64,000 nt of DNA from Pontibacter cellulosilyticus. Its GTDB lineage: Bacteria > Bacteroidota > Bacteroidia > Cytophagales > Hymenobacteraceae. This document shows positions 16,316 to 23,507 of this stretch, piece by piece (position 1 is the first letter of the stretch; each line of letters opens with the position of its first letter). Location of the stretch: the NCBI RefSeq assembly GCF_014306105.1, contig NZ_JACRVF010000001.1:372001-436000 (forward strand), in the 5' to 3' direction. The notes beneath the pieces are model-generated. The model saw nothing but the letters and a program-made list of their open reading frames with translations. It searched no databases and was not told the DNA's origin. The translations under genes and the position numbers were made by a program.

Positions 16316-17053
16316 TTATTGCATCCTTGCACGGGTATAAACTCCTTTCGGGTCTTTTTGCTTCTCCAGCAGGGCCGTCACAAACGTTTTGTCTGCCTTT
16401 GCTTTTTTGTCGGCAGTGCTCAGGTGCAGGTACTTCCAGGCCATGTCGTACTCCTTCAGGTAGTAGCTGTTTACAGCCAGTTTATAGTAGGCCGTCTTTT
16501 GTTTCGGGTTTAGCTTAACCGCCTCCTGCAGCAGCTTTTTGCTTTGCAGCAGGTCTTCGGGTGTGCTGGTAACATAAAATCGGTTTAAATGACTAGTGGC
16601 CACATCGGCTAACAATTGTGGGTTCTTGGGGTCTTTTTCGAGTGCGCGGTAAAGTATAAACAGGGCTTTGTCGTGCTCTTTTTTCTCGCCGTATACTTTG
16701 CCGTAGCCCCACAATATGTCGTTGTTGGTGCTATCGAGGAGCCAGGCGCGGCCAAAAAGGTAACTAGCCGAATCGAGTTTAGCCTGGTTAAAGTTGCGTT
16801 GCGCCTGCAATACATAATACTTTGCGGCTGCTCCTTTGCTTTTAAAGCGTTTGGTGCTGTTTTTCAGGAATTTTTGCTGACTAGCCTTCTGGGCATTTGT
16901 TTTTGGCTTCTTCACCGGAATAACATCAGCCGTCGTAAGGGCCGGCTGCTGCGTTACCTGCTGTACCTGATTTTGTTTTGTAAGGGCGTTTGGGAGGTTA
17001 CAGGAGCTTACTCCTGCGGTTAGTAAACCAAGCGCCACTATCCAATATCGCAT
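16316..17053 (-). CDS. TPR-repeat lipoprotein
   Basis: 245 aa with lipobox VSSC (lipidated Cys near residue 18). A Gln/Thr-rich linker is followed by TPR units at about 75-235 (FNQAKLDSASYLFGRAWLLD, HDKALFILYRALEKDPKN). It is a tandem paralogue of the downstream gene 15518-16243: same order and spacing of repeats, but lipidated rather than soluble. The two probably arose by duplication and may act in one envelope complex. The molecular role is unknown. Confidence 0.85.
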   Translation of the reverse strand: MRYWIVALGLLTAGVSSCNLPNALTKQNQVQQVTQQPALTTADVIPVKKPKTNAQKASQQKFLKNSTKRFKSKGAAAKYYVLQAQRNFNQAKLDSASYLFGRAWLLDSTNNDILWGYGKVYGEKKEHDKALFILYRALEKDPKNPQLLADVATSHLNRFYVTSTPEDLLQSKKLLQEAVKLNPKQKTAYYKLAVNSYYLKEYDMAWKYLHLSTADKKAKADKTFVTALLEKQKDPKGVYTRARMQ

Positions 17054-17237
17054 GTTCTTTTGCTTTGGTTTTGGGTACTAACGCACGTCGTTCAAAAATA
17101 GTGCTATTGGAGTGTTATTTACCCCTAAAAACTAGGCAGAGCGCCTTATAGCCTGTACCGGAAATATTTTCTTAACTTATCTGTAATAAAATTGAAACAG
17201 CCACAACTAATAAGGCTGAACAAAGCATGATCTGAAA

Positions 17238-17723
17238 ATGAAAGACGCATTTCTGGAGTTGATTTCACAGCATCAGGGTATCATACATAAAATCTGTAGG
17301 CTCTACAGAGATACTCCCGAAGACAGGCAAGACCTGTTCCAGGAAGTGGTGTACCAACTCTGGAAGTCTTACCCAAAGTTCAGGCAGGAGGCAAGCATAA
17401 GCACCTGGATGTACAGGATAGCATTGAACACGGCACTGGCATCGCTCCGCAAACCAACGCTGAAAATTAACTACACCGACACCCTGCCCGACATACTTAG
17501 TGAAAGCTCAACTTACGCAGACGACCAGCAGGAGCAACTGTTTAAAGCACTTAAGCAGCTAAATGACGGTGAAAAGGCACTGGTTACATTGTTCCTGGAA
17601 GAAATGTCTTATAAAGAGATGGCCGATGTGCTGGGTATAAGTGAGGGCAACGTAGGAGTGAGGCTAAACCGGATCAAAAACAAATTAATGAACCTTATTA
17701 TAACACACAGCCATGGATCTTAA
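17238..17723 (+). CDS. ECF-type RNA polymerase sigma factor
   Basis: 161 aa. Region 2 (about 10-75) has the typical DRQDLFQEVVYQLWKSYPKF and STWMYRIALNTALA segments. Region 4 (about 105-155) has EKALVTLFLEEMSYKEMADVLG followed by the recognition helix near SEGNVGVRLNRIKNKL. It would redirect RNA polymerase to its own regulon. It overlaps the next gene by 11 bases, indicating translational coupling to a membrane protein that is probably its anti-sigma factor. Confidence 0.95.
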   Translation: MKDAFLELISQHQGIIHKICRLYRDTPEDRQDLFQEVVYQLWKSYPKFRQEASISTWMYRIALNTALASLRKPTLKINYTDTLPDILSESSTYADDQQEQLFKALKQLNDGEKALVTLFLEEMSYKEMADVLGISEGNVGVRLNRIKNKLMNLIITHSHGS

Positions 17724-18261
17724 CCAACTAAAGCAAAGCTGGCAACAGGCCGGCACACAAGAGCAGCTGCACCTGAAACAGCTGGAGCACATGACTAAAA
17801 TAAGCCAGCACCCGGTTTTAGGCCGCATCAGGACAAAGCTGCTGATAGAAGCTATAGCCATGACCGTACTCTTATTTGTATTCTATGATATGTTCGATGG
17901 GCATACCAAACCTACCTATGCATCGGTGGCCTTGGTGATGGGTGTTGCTTTTTACCTGGGCAGTAACCTGTACAGCTTCTTTACACTAAAGCAGGCTGTT
18001 AGCGCTGACAATATTTTAGGGTCGCTGCAGCATTTCCTGGCGCAGTTGCAGCGCGCAAAAGTCTTCTCACTAACCTCCCTGGTACTGTTCAGCGTGGCCC
18101 TTTGGGTATACTTTACCTCCTCTGTGAGTATGGATGTGCGCCTTTGGGCTATACTTGCTTGCATGGCCGGCTTAACACTGGTGTTTTTATACTTTTCTGC
18201 CCGCACCTGGTCACATTGGATCGGCCGCATCAGGCAGTCTATTAATGAACTGGCAGGCTAA
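17713..18261 (+). CDS. Membrane protein, putative anti-sigma factor
   Basis: 182 aa. A soluble, polar N-terminus (about 1-42, MDLNQLKQSWQQAG) precedes four transmembrane helices (about 45-62, 73-92, 113-131 and 138-157). The order sigma factor then overlapping membrane protein with a cytoplasmic N-terminus is the usual sigma/anti-sigma layout. There is no recognised zinc anti-sigma motif (HxxxCxxC), so the assignment rests on context. Confidence 0.75.
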   Translation: MDLNQLKQSWQQAGTQEQLHLKQLEHMTKISQHPVLGRIRTKLLIEAIAMTVLLFVFYDMFDGHTKPTYASVALVMGVAFYLGSNLYSFFTLKQAVSADNILGSLQHFLAQLQRAKVFSLTSLVLFSVALWVYFTSSVSMDVRLWAILACMAGLTLVFLYFSARTWSHWIGRIRQSINELAG

Positions 18262-18290
18262 TTTATACTTGCCTCGGACTCCAAAAAAAC

Positions 18291-18324
18291 TTATTTACGA
18301 CAAATGGCGTTTTATTTATGACAA
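18291..18324 (+). promoter_or_regulatory. Paired direct repeats, candidate toxin-antitoxin operator
   Basis: TTATTTACGACAA at 18291-18303 and TTATTTATGACAA at 18312-18324: 12 of 13 bases identical and exactly 21 bp apart, so on the same helical face. They sit just upstream of the -7 box at 18331, where the -33 element would be, so a bound repressor would block transcription. Autoregulation by the antitoxin is inference. Confidence 0.6.
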
Positions 18325-18330
18325 GTTTCG

Positions 18331-18338
18331 TATATTTG
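18331..18338 (+). promoter_or_regulatory. -7 box (TATATTTG) of the toxin-antitoxin operon
   Basis: Exact match to TAnnTTTG. It predicts a transcription start near 18345 and a short leader to the ATG at 18359, which excludes the longer frame beginning at 18245 inside the preceding gene. Confidence 0.6.
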
Positions 18339-18358
18339 AGTATAAAATTAAAACAACC

Positions 18359-18787
18359 ATGGGACAGGCCTTAGAAATCGGAGCAGGACTTAGCTATAAG
18401 TTAATTGATGATCGCGATGTGTTTATGCTGATAAGCACCGTGCGGGAGGGGATAAAGTATGCGCTGTTCCAAAGTATAGCTGATAAGAGCCCTTTTAGTA
18501 CCGCCGAATGGTCTGGTTATCTGCACCTTTCAGAGCGAACCTTTCAGCGCTACAAAAAGGAGAAGCGCACGTTTGATCCGCTCCACTCTGAAAAGATACT
18601 GGAGATAACGCTGGTGTACAACAAAGGCGTGGAGGTGTTTGGCGACAAAGCGAATTTTGATGCCTGGCTGGAGGCGAAGAACGTAGCTCTTGGCGGTATC
18701 AAACCTAAAGAACTCCTCGACAACACCTTTGGCATCGGCTTATTAAAAGATGAACTCACGCGCATAGAACACGGCGTATTGGCATGA
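18359..18787 (+). CDS. Xre/MbcA/ParS-type antitoxin
   Basis: 142 aa from the ATG at 18359, chosen because a TAnnTTTG box lies 21 bases upstream and the earlier in-frame Met falls inside the membrane-protein gene. The N-terminal half resembles an Xre-like helical DNA-binding region (STAEWSGYLHLSERTFQRYK). The C-terminal half matches the DUF2384 toxin-binding domain (FDAWLEAKNVALGGIKPKEL...GIGLLKDELTRIEHG). It would neutralise the RES toxin and repress the operon. Its stop overlaps the toxin ATG (ATGA). Confidence 0.93.
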   Translation: MGQALEIGAGLSYKLIDDRDVFMLISTVREGIKYALFQSIADKSPFSTAEWSGYLHLSERTFQRYKKEKRTFDPLHSEKILEITLVYNKGVEVFGDKANFDAWLEAKNVALGGIKPKELLDNTFGIGLLKDELTRIEHGVLA

Positions 18788-19248
18788 TCGTTTATCGCCT
18801 TAGCAGAAGCAAATTCCGAAACGACTTATCAGGTAAAGGGGCAGAGCTGGCCGGCGGACGCTGGAACAGCAAAGGCATTCCGATGCTCTACACCAGCGAG
18901 TCGATTGCGCTTTGCACCGTAGAGATTGCCGTGCACATGCCGCTTGGCATTGTACCACTGGATTATTGTCTGGTGCGTATAGAGTTGCCCGATTTTAAAG
19001 AATTGCCCGAAATAAAGTTGGAGGAACTGCCTGAAGTGTGGAAGACGTTTCCGCACGCCAATGTTACGCAGGAGTTAGGCGATAATTTTATACTTGAAGA
19101 AAAGCACCTCATCCTGAAAGTACCCTCAGCCACTGTACAAGGCAACCATAATTACCTCATCAATCCCCGCCACCCGGACTTTAGCAAAGTAAAATTACTC
19201 GACTCAGCACCCTTCGAATTTGACAAGCGGCTTTTTGTAAAGGACTGA
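18784..19248 (+). CDS. RES-domain toxin (NAD+-depleting)
   Basis: 154 aa, RES family. The three name-giving conserved residues appear as R26 (AGGRWNSKG), E47 (CTVEIAVH) and S115 (KVPSATV), with Y36 and the NPRHPDF block also present. Family members of this type degrade NAD+ or use it for ADP-ribosylation, arresting growth. The start overlaps the antitoxin stop by four bases. The residues look intact, so the toxin should be active. Confidence 0.93.
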   Translation: MIVYRLSRSKFRNDLSGKGAELAGGRWNSKGIPMLYTSESIALCTVEIAVHMPLGIVPLDYCLVRIELPDFKELPEIKLEELPEVWKTFPHANVTQELGDNFILEEKHLILKVPSATVQGNHNYLINPRHPDFSKVKLLDSAPFEFDKRLFVKD

Positions 19249-19264
19249 TTTGAAAAGGTTTGTG

Positions 19265-20641
19265 CTACAGATCGTAGTTTGCTCCCATTTTGGCAATAGT
19301 TACGTTCCAGCCAAACGTGTCGCTGATTTTTAACCGCAGCGTTCCGCTGGCCTGTGTCTCACCGTGGTTCAGGAAAATACGTTTAGGCGCTTTCGTCAAG
19401 TTGCTTAACCACCACAGCAGGTCAGCCTGGTCGGCGTGGGCGGAGAGGGAACCGATCTGCTTTACTTCGGCATATACGGTGTAGTAACGGCCATGTATTT
19501 TAATGTCGTTGGAGCCGCTGCCTAAAAGGTTGCCGCGGGTACCCGGCGCCTGAAAACCAGCCAATAGCACCGTGTTCTTTTTATCCCCTAATAGCTGCTC
19601 GAGGTAGTACAGCACACGGCCGCCAGTTACCATGCCGCTTCCTGCAATCACAATTTTAGGCCCATGGGTATCGAGCACATGCAGCGAGTGTTCAAAATCA
19701 CGTATCACGTGCACATCGTGCATTATGGTGCGGCATTCGGCGGCACTCAGGCTGTGCCAGTCGCTGTAGTTCAGGTATAGCTCCGTTACATTAATGCCCA
19801 TCGGGGAGTCAAGGTAAATCGGGATAGCCGGTATACTTTTGTCGTAGCGCAGGGTGTTAAGTATAAGCAGCAATTCCTGGGCACGCTCCACGGCAAAGCT
19901 CGGGATGACAAGTGTGCCACCCTTGCTGTAAGTATGGTTAACAATGTCGGCTATCTCTGTGTAGGGTGAGGTGCTGCTGTGCAGTTTGTCGCCGTACGTA
20001 GATTCCAGCACCAGGTAGTCGGTTTGCTGTAGCAGGGCAGGTGGGTGCATCAGCAGCGGCTGGCGCCGGCCAAGGTCCCCGGAGAAAACAAAGCGCTGCC
20101 CATGGCATTCCAACTCTACGAAAGAGGAGCCAAGTATGTGCCCGCTGTTCCTGAACCGGAACTTTATCTTTTCATTTAGCTCTATCCATTTTTCCTGCGG
20201 CCGGACTTTGAACAGGGGCAAAGTGCGCTCAACATCATGCATGTTGTAAAGCGGTTTGGCAGGGTGGTGGCGGCTGTAGCCATACCTGTTGGCCTCCTGT
20301 GCATCTTTCTCCTGAATTTTGGCACTGTCCCGAAGTATGATCTCAGTCACATCTCGGGTTGGTTCTGTGGCGTAGATTGGGCCGTCATAGCCATACTTTA
20401 CCAGCACCGGCAGGTAACCGCAGTGGTCGAGGTGGCCGTGGGTAAGTATAACTGCATCCAACTCAGGCACAGGTAGCGGCGGTTTTTTCCAGTTTAGCTG
20501 GCGCAACTCCTTTAATCCCTGAAAAAGACCGCAGTCTATCAGCACCTGGTGCTTTTGCGTTTTAAGGAGAATCTTAGAGCCAGTTACCGTACCGGCGCCT
20601 CCTAAAAATTTTAGCTGTAGTTGATGGTGCTGTTCTTCCAT
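19265..20641 (-). CDS. MBL-fold beta-CASP metallohydrolase, RNA-processing type
   Basis: 458 aa. The metallo-beta-lactamase core has the dinuclear zinc motif HGHLDH (about 69-74) and the later metal ligands near NSGHILGSS and FSGDLG. A beta-CASP insertion occupies the middle (about 210-330), and the C-terminus has the RNA-specificity block with SAHADQADL and FLNHGETQAS. Family members are CPSF-like RNA exonucleases/endonucleases. It is cytoplasmic, with no operon partner. Confidence 0.93.
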   Translation of the reverse strand: MEEQHHQLQLKFLGGAGTVTGSKILLKTQKHQVLIDCGLFQGLKELRQLNWKKPPLPVPELDAVILTHGHLDHCGYLPVLVKYGYDGPIYATEPTRDVTEIILRDSAKIQEKDAQEANRYGYSRHHPAKPLYNMHDVERTLPLFKVRPQEKWIELNEKIKFRFRNSGHILGSSFVELECHGQRFVFSGDLGRRQPLLMHPPALLQQTDYLVLESTYGDKLHSSTSPYTEIADIVNHTYSKGGTLVIPSFAVERAQELLLILNTLRYDKSIPAIPIYLDSPMGINVTELYLNYSDWHSLSAAECRTIMHDVHVIRDFEHSLHVLDTHGPKIVIAGSGMVTGGRVLYYLEQLLGDKKNTVLLAGFQAPGTRGNLLGSGSNDIKIHGRYYTVYAEVKQIGSLSAHADQADLLWWLSNLTKAPKRIFLNHGETQASGTLRLKISDTFGWNVTIAKMGANYDL

Positions 20642-20708
20642 AGCGTCCGGCTAAAAGTTATACTTATATTAGTAGTAAGTATGGGCAAAGGCTAGTTATA
20701 ATCTTGAT

Positions 20709-21236
20709 CTAATCAACCTTCTTCCGCCAGTAAAAAAACTTTTCTGTTTCACGGCTAAGTATAAACCCGTTTTTCTGCAGCACTTTAATCGAAGAGATGT
20801 TCTCTTTAGCTGTTTCGGCCATAACGGTTGTTATGCGCGGCTGGTCCTGTGCCCATTGCAAAAAGCCAGCTACCACTTTGGTCATCCAGCCCTTGCGCTC
20901 ATACTTTGGATAAACGCCATAGCCTATTTCAATCTCTCCTTCTTCGTCAGGTCCTTTTTTGATGAGAAAGTCGGCAACAACACGGTTAAGGTCTTTTGAG
21001 ATGGCCAACCAACGCGTATTATAAGCTTGATCTGTGGAAGAGGCTTTGCGCAGCCTTGGAAGAATAAAATTGGAATTTAGGTTATAGAGCGGTTGCGGAT
21101 TGAAAAGAGTATGGTCTTTGACGCCAAGTGAGGCGGTTATTTTTTCAGGATTCTCATTAAAGTTTTCCATTTGCTCCAATGTTAACGGAACAAGCAGAAG
21201 TTCTTCTGTTTCGAGGGCAGTCTGAACAGCTTCCAT
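20709..21236 (-). CDS. GNAT-family N-acetyltransferase
   Basis: 175 aa matching the RimJ/RimL branch of GNAT acetyltransferases. The acetyl-CoA segment lies around GEIEIGYGVYPKYERKGWM, and the late IKVLQKNGFIL motif is typical. The acceptor substrate is unknown. The start is the ATG at 21236; an overlapping frame reaching 21373 has no family resemblance. Confidence 0.9.
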   Translation of the reverse strand: MEAVQTALETEELLLVPLTLEQMENFNENPEKITASLGVKDHTLFNPQPLYNLNSNFILPRLRKASSTDQAYNTRWLAISKDLNRVVADFLIKKGPDEEGEIEIGYGVYPKYERKGWMTKVVAGFLQWAQDQPRITTVMAETAKENISSIKVLQKNGFILSRETEKFFYWRKKVD

Positions 21237-21374
21237 AGTACTAAGTTAATGTGGTGTATACTTTTAAATTGAAAGGTATATAGAAAAAGTATGATTCTGA
21301 AAGCTTTGTTTATGTTTTCTTCTGCAGCAGCGAATAGAATATATGTCACCCGATTTAAGTGGCTATGCAGCACA

Positions 21375-21410
21375 AAAAAGCCGCTGCACAGATATGTGCA
21401 GCGGCTTTTT
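21375..21410 (-). terminator. Strong terminator of the outer-membrane protein gene
   Basis: Perfect 16-bp inverted repeat AAAAAGCCGCTGCACA / TGTGCAGCGGCTTTTT with a four-base loop, directly after the minus-strand gene ending at 21426. Confidence 0.92.
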
Positions 21411-21425
21411 AAGGAACTAGTTTCT

Positions 21426-22031
21426 TTACCTTGTTCGGGCAGGCAAGTATACCTGAAGTCCTAATGCTAAGTTAAGCCCCGATGAGCCGCTTCCTACAGA
21501 TATATCTGCACTGGTCCGGGTATAACCAAGTATACCTTCCAGGGCTACATTCTGTGCCACAAAATGTGCGTAGCCAGCTCTTAAACCTAATACACCTGAG
21601 AAAACCGAATCACCATCGCTGTCTTCCTCAGAGCTACCGGCAATACCGGCTATGGCTTCGCCAAACCAGCGGTGGGTTGGTGCAGCTCCCTCCGGAAAAT
21701 AGTATCTAATAAAAGGAGTAATGCCATAACGAAAAGTCTCTCCTCCGTCATAAATATCCAGCCCTAATTGTACCTCTGTACCGATGGCTGCGTTGTCGCT
21801 TAAAAAGTAGCCAGCTCTAGGGTTGATATTAAGTGTAAAGAAGTCAGATTTAAAGTTCATGCCAATATCGGCAATGTTGGCTCCAACAATCCAGTTACCT
21901 TCTCTTACAGCATCTGAAGAAACAGGAGCTGTAGTTTGTGGTCTACGCTCTCTTATTTCATCGGTAACCTGTGCGTTAGCAGTAAAGCATACTGCCACCA
22001 AAAAAAACAATGTAGTTAAGTTCTTCTTCAT
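21426..22031 (-). CDS. Small outer-membrane beta-barrel protein
   Basis: 201 aa from the ATG at 22031 (MKKNLTTLFFLVAVCFTANA), which gives a standard signal peptide; the frame extends 13 codons further upstream without reason to start there. Mature residues alternate polar/hydrophobic and Gly-rich (VGANIADIGMNFKSDFFTLN), as in eight- to ten-strand porin-like barrels. It ends in a Leu-rich strand. No ligand is known. Confidence 0.85.
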   Translation of the reverse strand: MKKNLTTLFFLVAVCFTANAQVTDEIRERRPQTTAPVSSDAVREGNWIVGANIADIGMNFKSDFFTLNINPRAGYFLSDNAAIGTEVQLGLDIYDGGETFRYGITPFIRYYFPEGAAPTHRWFGEAIAGIAGSSEEDSDGDSVFSGVLGLRAGYAHFVAQNVALEGILGYTRTSADISVGSGSSGLNLALGLQVYLPARTR

Positions 22032-22287
22032 AGTTGTAGTAGTTTTAGCAATTATAAAATTGTATTTCATTTAAATGAATAAATGTTCATTTATATAAAA
22101 CGGAAGCAATTGCTAAATGTTTATGTATTGCAGGTCAATGAATTAAGTTAAAACTGCAGCAGCTTGAATAGAGACAGGATTGTACAGATAATCTATATAA
22201 ACTTATATAATTATTTTGCTTCCAGTTAGAACAGTGCCGATTAAGCTGTATAGGCGCAGACAATCTACAATCAGGAATATAGAAGGT

Positions 22288-23400
22288 TTACTTGTTCCGG
22301 TAGTCAGAAATTATGCCATCGCAGATCCAGTTAGCCAAGGCCTGCCTGTTGTTGGGGATTACAAAACGGCGCTGATCCAGGTCGTTACGGATGTTGCCAA
22401 GTTCTATGAAAACGGTTGGTGGGTGGCTATACTTTACCACGTATAAACTGCTGCGATGTGATACAGTGCCGGAATAGTCGCGCTCCGGTTGGTGGCGGTT
22501 ATACTTGTTCGTGAAAGTGGAGTGTATGTTTTCTGCCAGCTTTTTGCCGTCTTCGCTGTTTTCATGGTGGTAAAAGAACACATCGATGTTTTTGCGTTCG
22601 CTGCGGCTGTCAATGTGCAGGGAGAGCATGCGCTGGTAAGCACCTTTATGTTTGGCATAAAGCGAGTTGATGGAGTTTACCCGCTGCCGTAGCCGCTGCA
22701 CCTGGCTAAGGGAGATGGCGTTGCCGCTGTAGTTTACCTCGTCCCGGTCCATTTTCAGAATGTTATCATCCCGTATGCCGTCTTTTTTATCCTGAATGAT
22801 CATGTAAACTGTTGCCCCATGCTCCATCAGCCGGCGTGCCAGTCGGATAGTCACATCGTAGGCATACTCATCTTCGGCAAGTTCATAAGGGCCATATTTG
22901 CCCACCGCCCCAGGATCCGGACCGCCGTGACCGCTTACTAGGTAGTAAACTGCACCCTGCAACTTATTGTCGAGTACTTCCACGCGCTCATACTTTTTAC
23001 CAAACAAAGGCACTTTTTTGACTCTAGCGGTAGCCTCAATTGGTTTAGCAGTGGCAACTGCTGTAGTAGAAGCAACGATGTCCGATTTGCCTGGTAAAAT
23101 GTAGGTTCTGCCTACATAAAGGCTGTTGTTTTCGCCTAAGTTATCTTTGTTTAATTGGATAAACTCTGAAAGTTGTGACGTAGAAATGCCGTGCCTGCGC
23201 AGTAAAGTATAAATGCCGTCGCCCTGCATGGCCTCTACGCGCAGCATTGTGCTTTGCCCGAATGCCTGTAGGGTTAAAAGAAGGAGTAATAAAGGTAAAA
23301 AGACTTTCTGCAAAACTGTGATTTTGTTAAGAAACGAACTTGGGCAAAGCGATATTACTAAAAATGACTGAATCAAAAAAGTTAGTCGTATACTTCGCAC
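22288..23400 (-). CDS. N-acetylmuramoyl-L-alanine amidase with LysM domain
   Basis: Up to 370 aa; the start is uncertain because the clear signal peptide (LPLLLLLLTLQAFGQ) sits about 32 residues inside the frame. It has one LysM-like peptidoglycan-binding segment (GDGIYTLLRRHGISTSQL...LYVGRTYILP). The Amidase_3 catalytic domain (about 150-365) carries the zinc ligands in LVSGHGGPDPGA, EDEYAYDV and LHIDS, and the catalytic Glu in VFIELGNI. It would cleave peptide stems from glycan strands during cell separation or recycling. Confidence 0.92.
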   Translation of the reverse strand: MRSIRLTFLIQSFLVISLCPSSFLNKITVLQKVFLPLLLLLLTLQAFGQSTMLRVEAMQGDGIYTLLRRHGISTSQLSEFIQLNKDNLGENNSLYVGRTYILPGKSDIVASTTAVATAKPIEATARVKKVPLFGKKYERVEVLDNKLQGAVYYLVSGHGGPDPGAVGKYGPYELAEDEYAYDVTIRLARRLMEHGATVYMIIQDKKDGIRDDNILKMDRDEVNYSGNAISLSQVQRLRQRVNSINSLYAKHKGAYQRMLSLHIDSRSERKNIDVFFYHHENSEDGKKLAENIHSTFTNKYNRHQPERDYSGTVSHRSSLYVVKYSHPPTVFIELGNIRNDLDQRRFVIPNNRQALANWICDGIISDYRNK

Positions 23401-23507
23401 TTAAAATCCTGCTATTTACATAGAAAACACAAAGGTACATAAGTATAGCCGGAAAAGCTTTTAGAGAAAATATCGAATAAGGAAGTTATGCCCGATTAAT
23501 GTATGAC

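Noticed and set aside
21182..21373. Minus-strand frame upstream of the acetyltransferase
   Set aside because: It overlaps the acetyltransferase start in another frame and has no recognisable domain.
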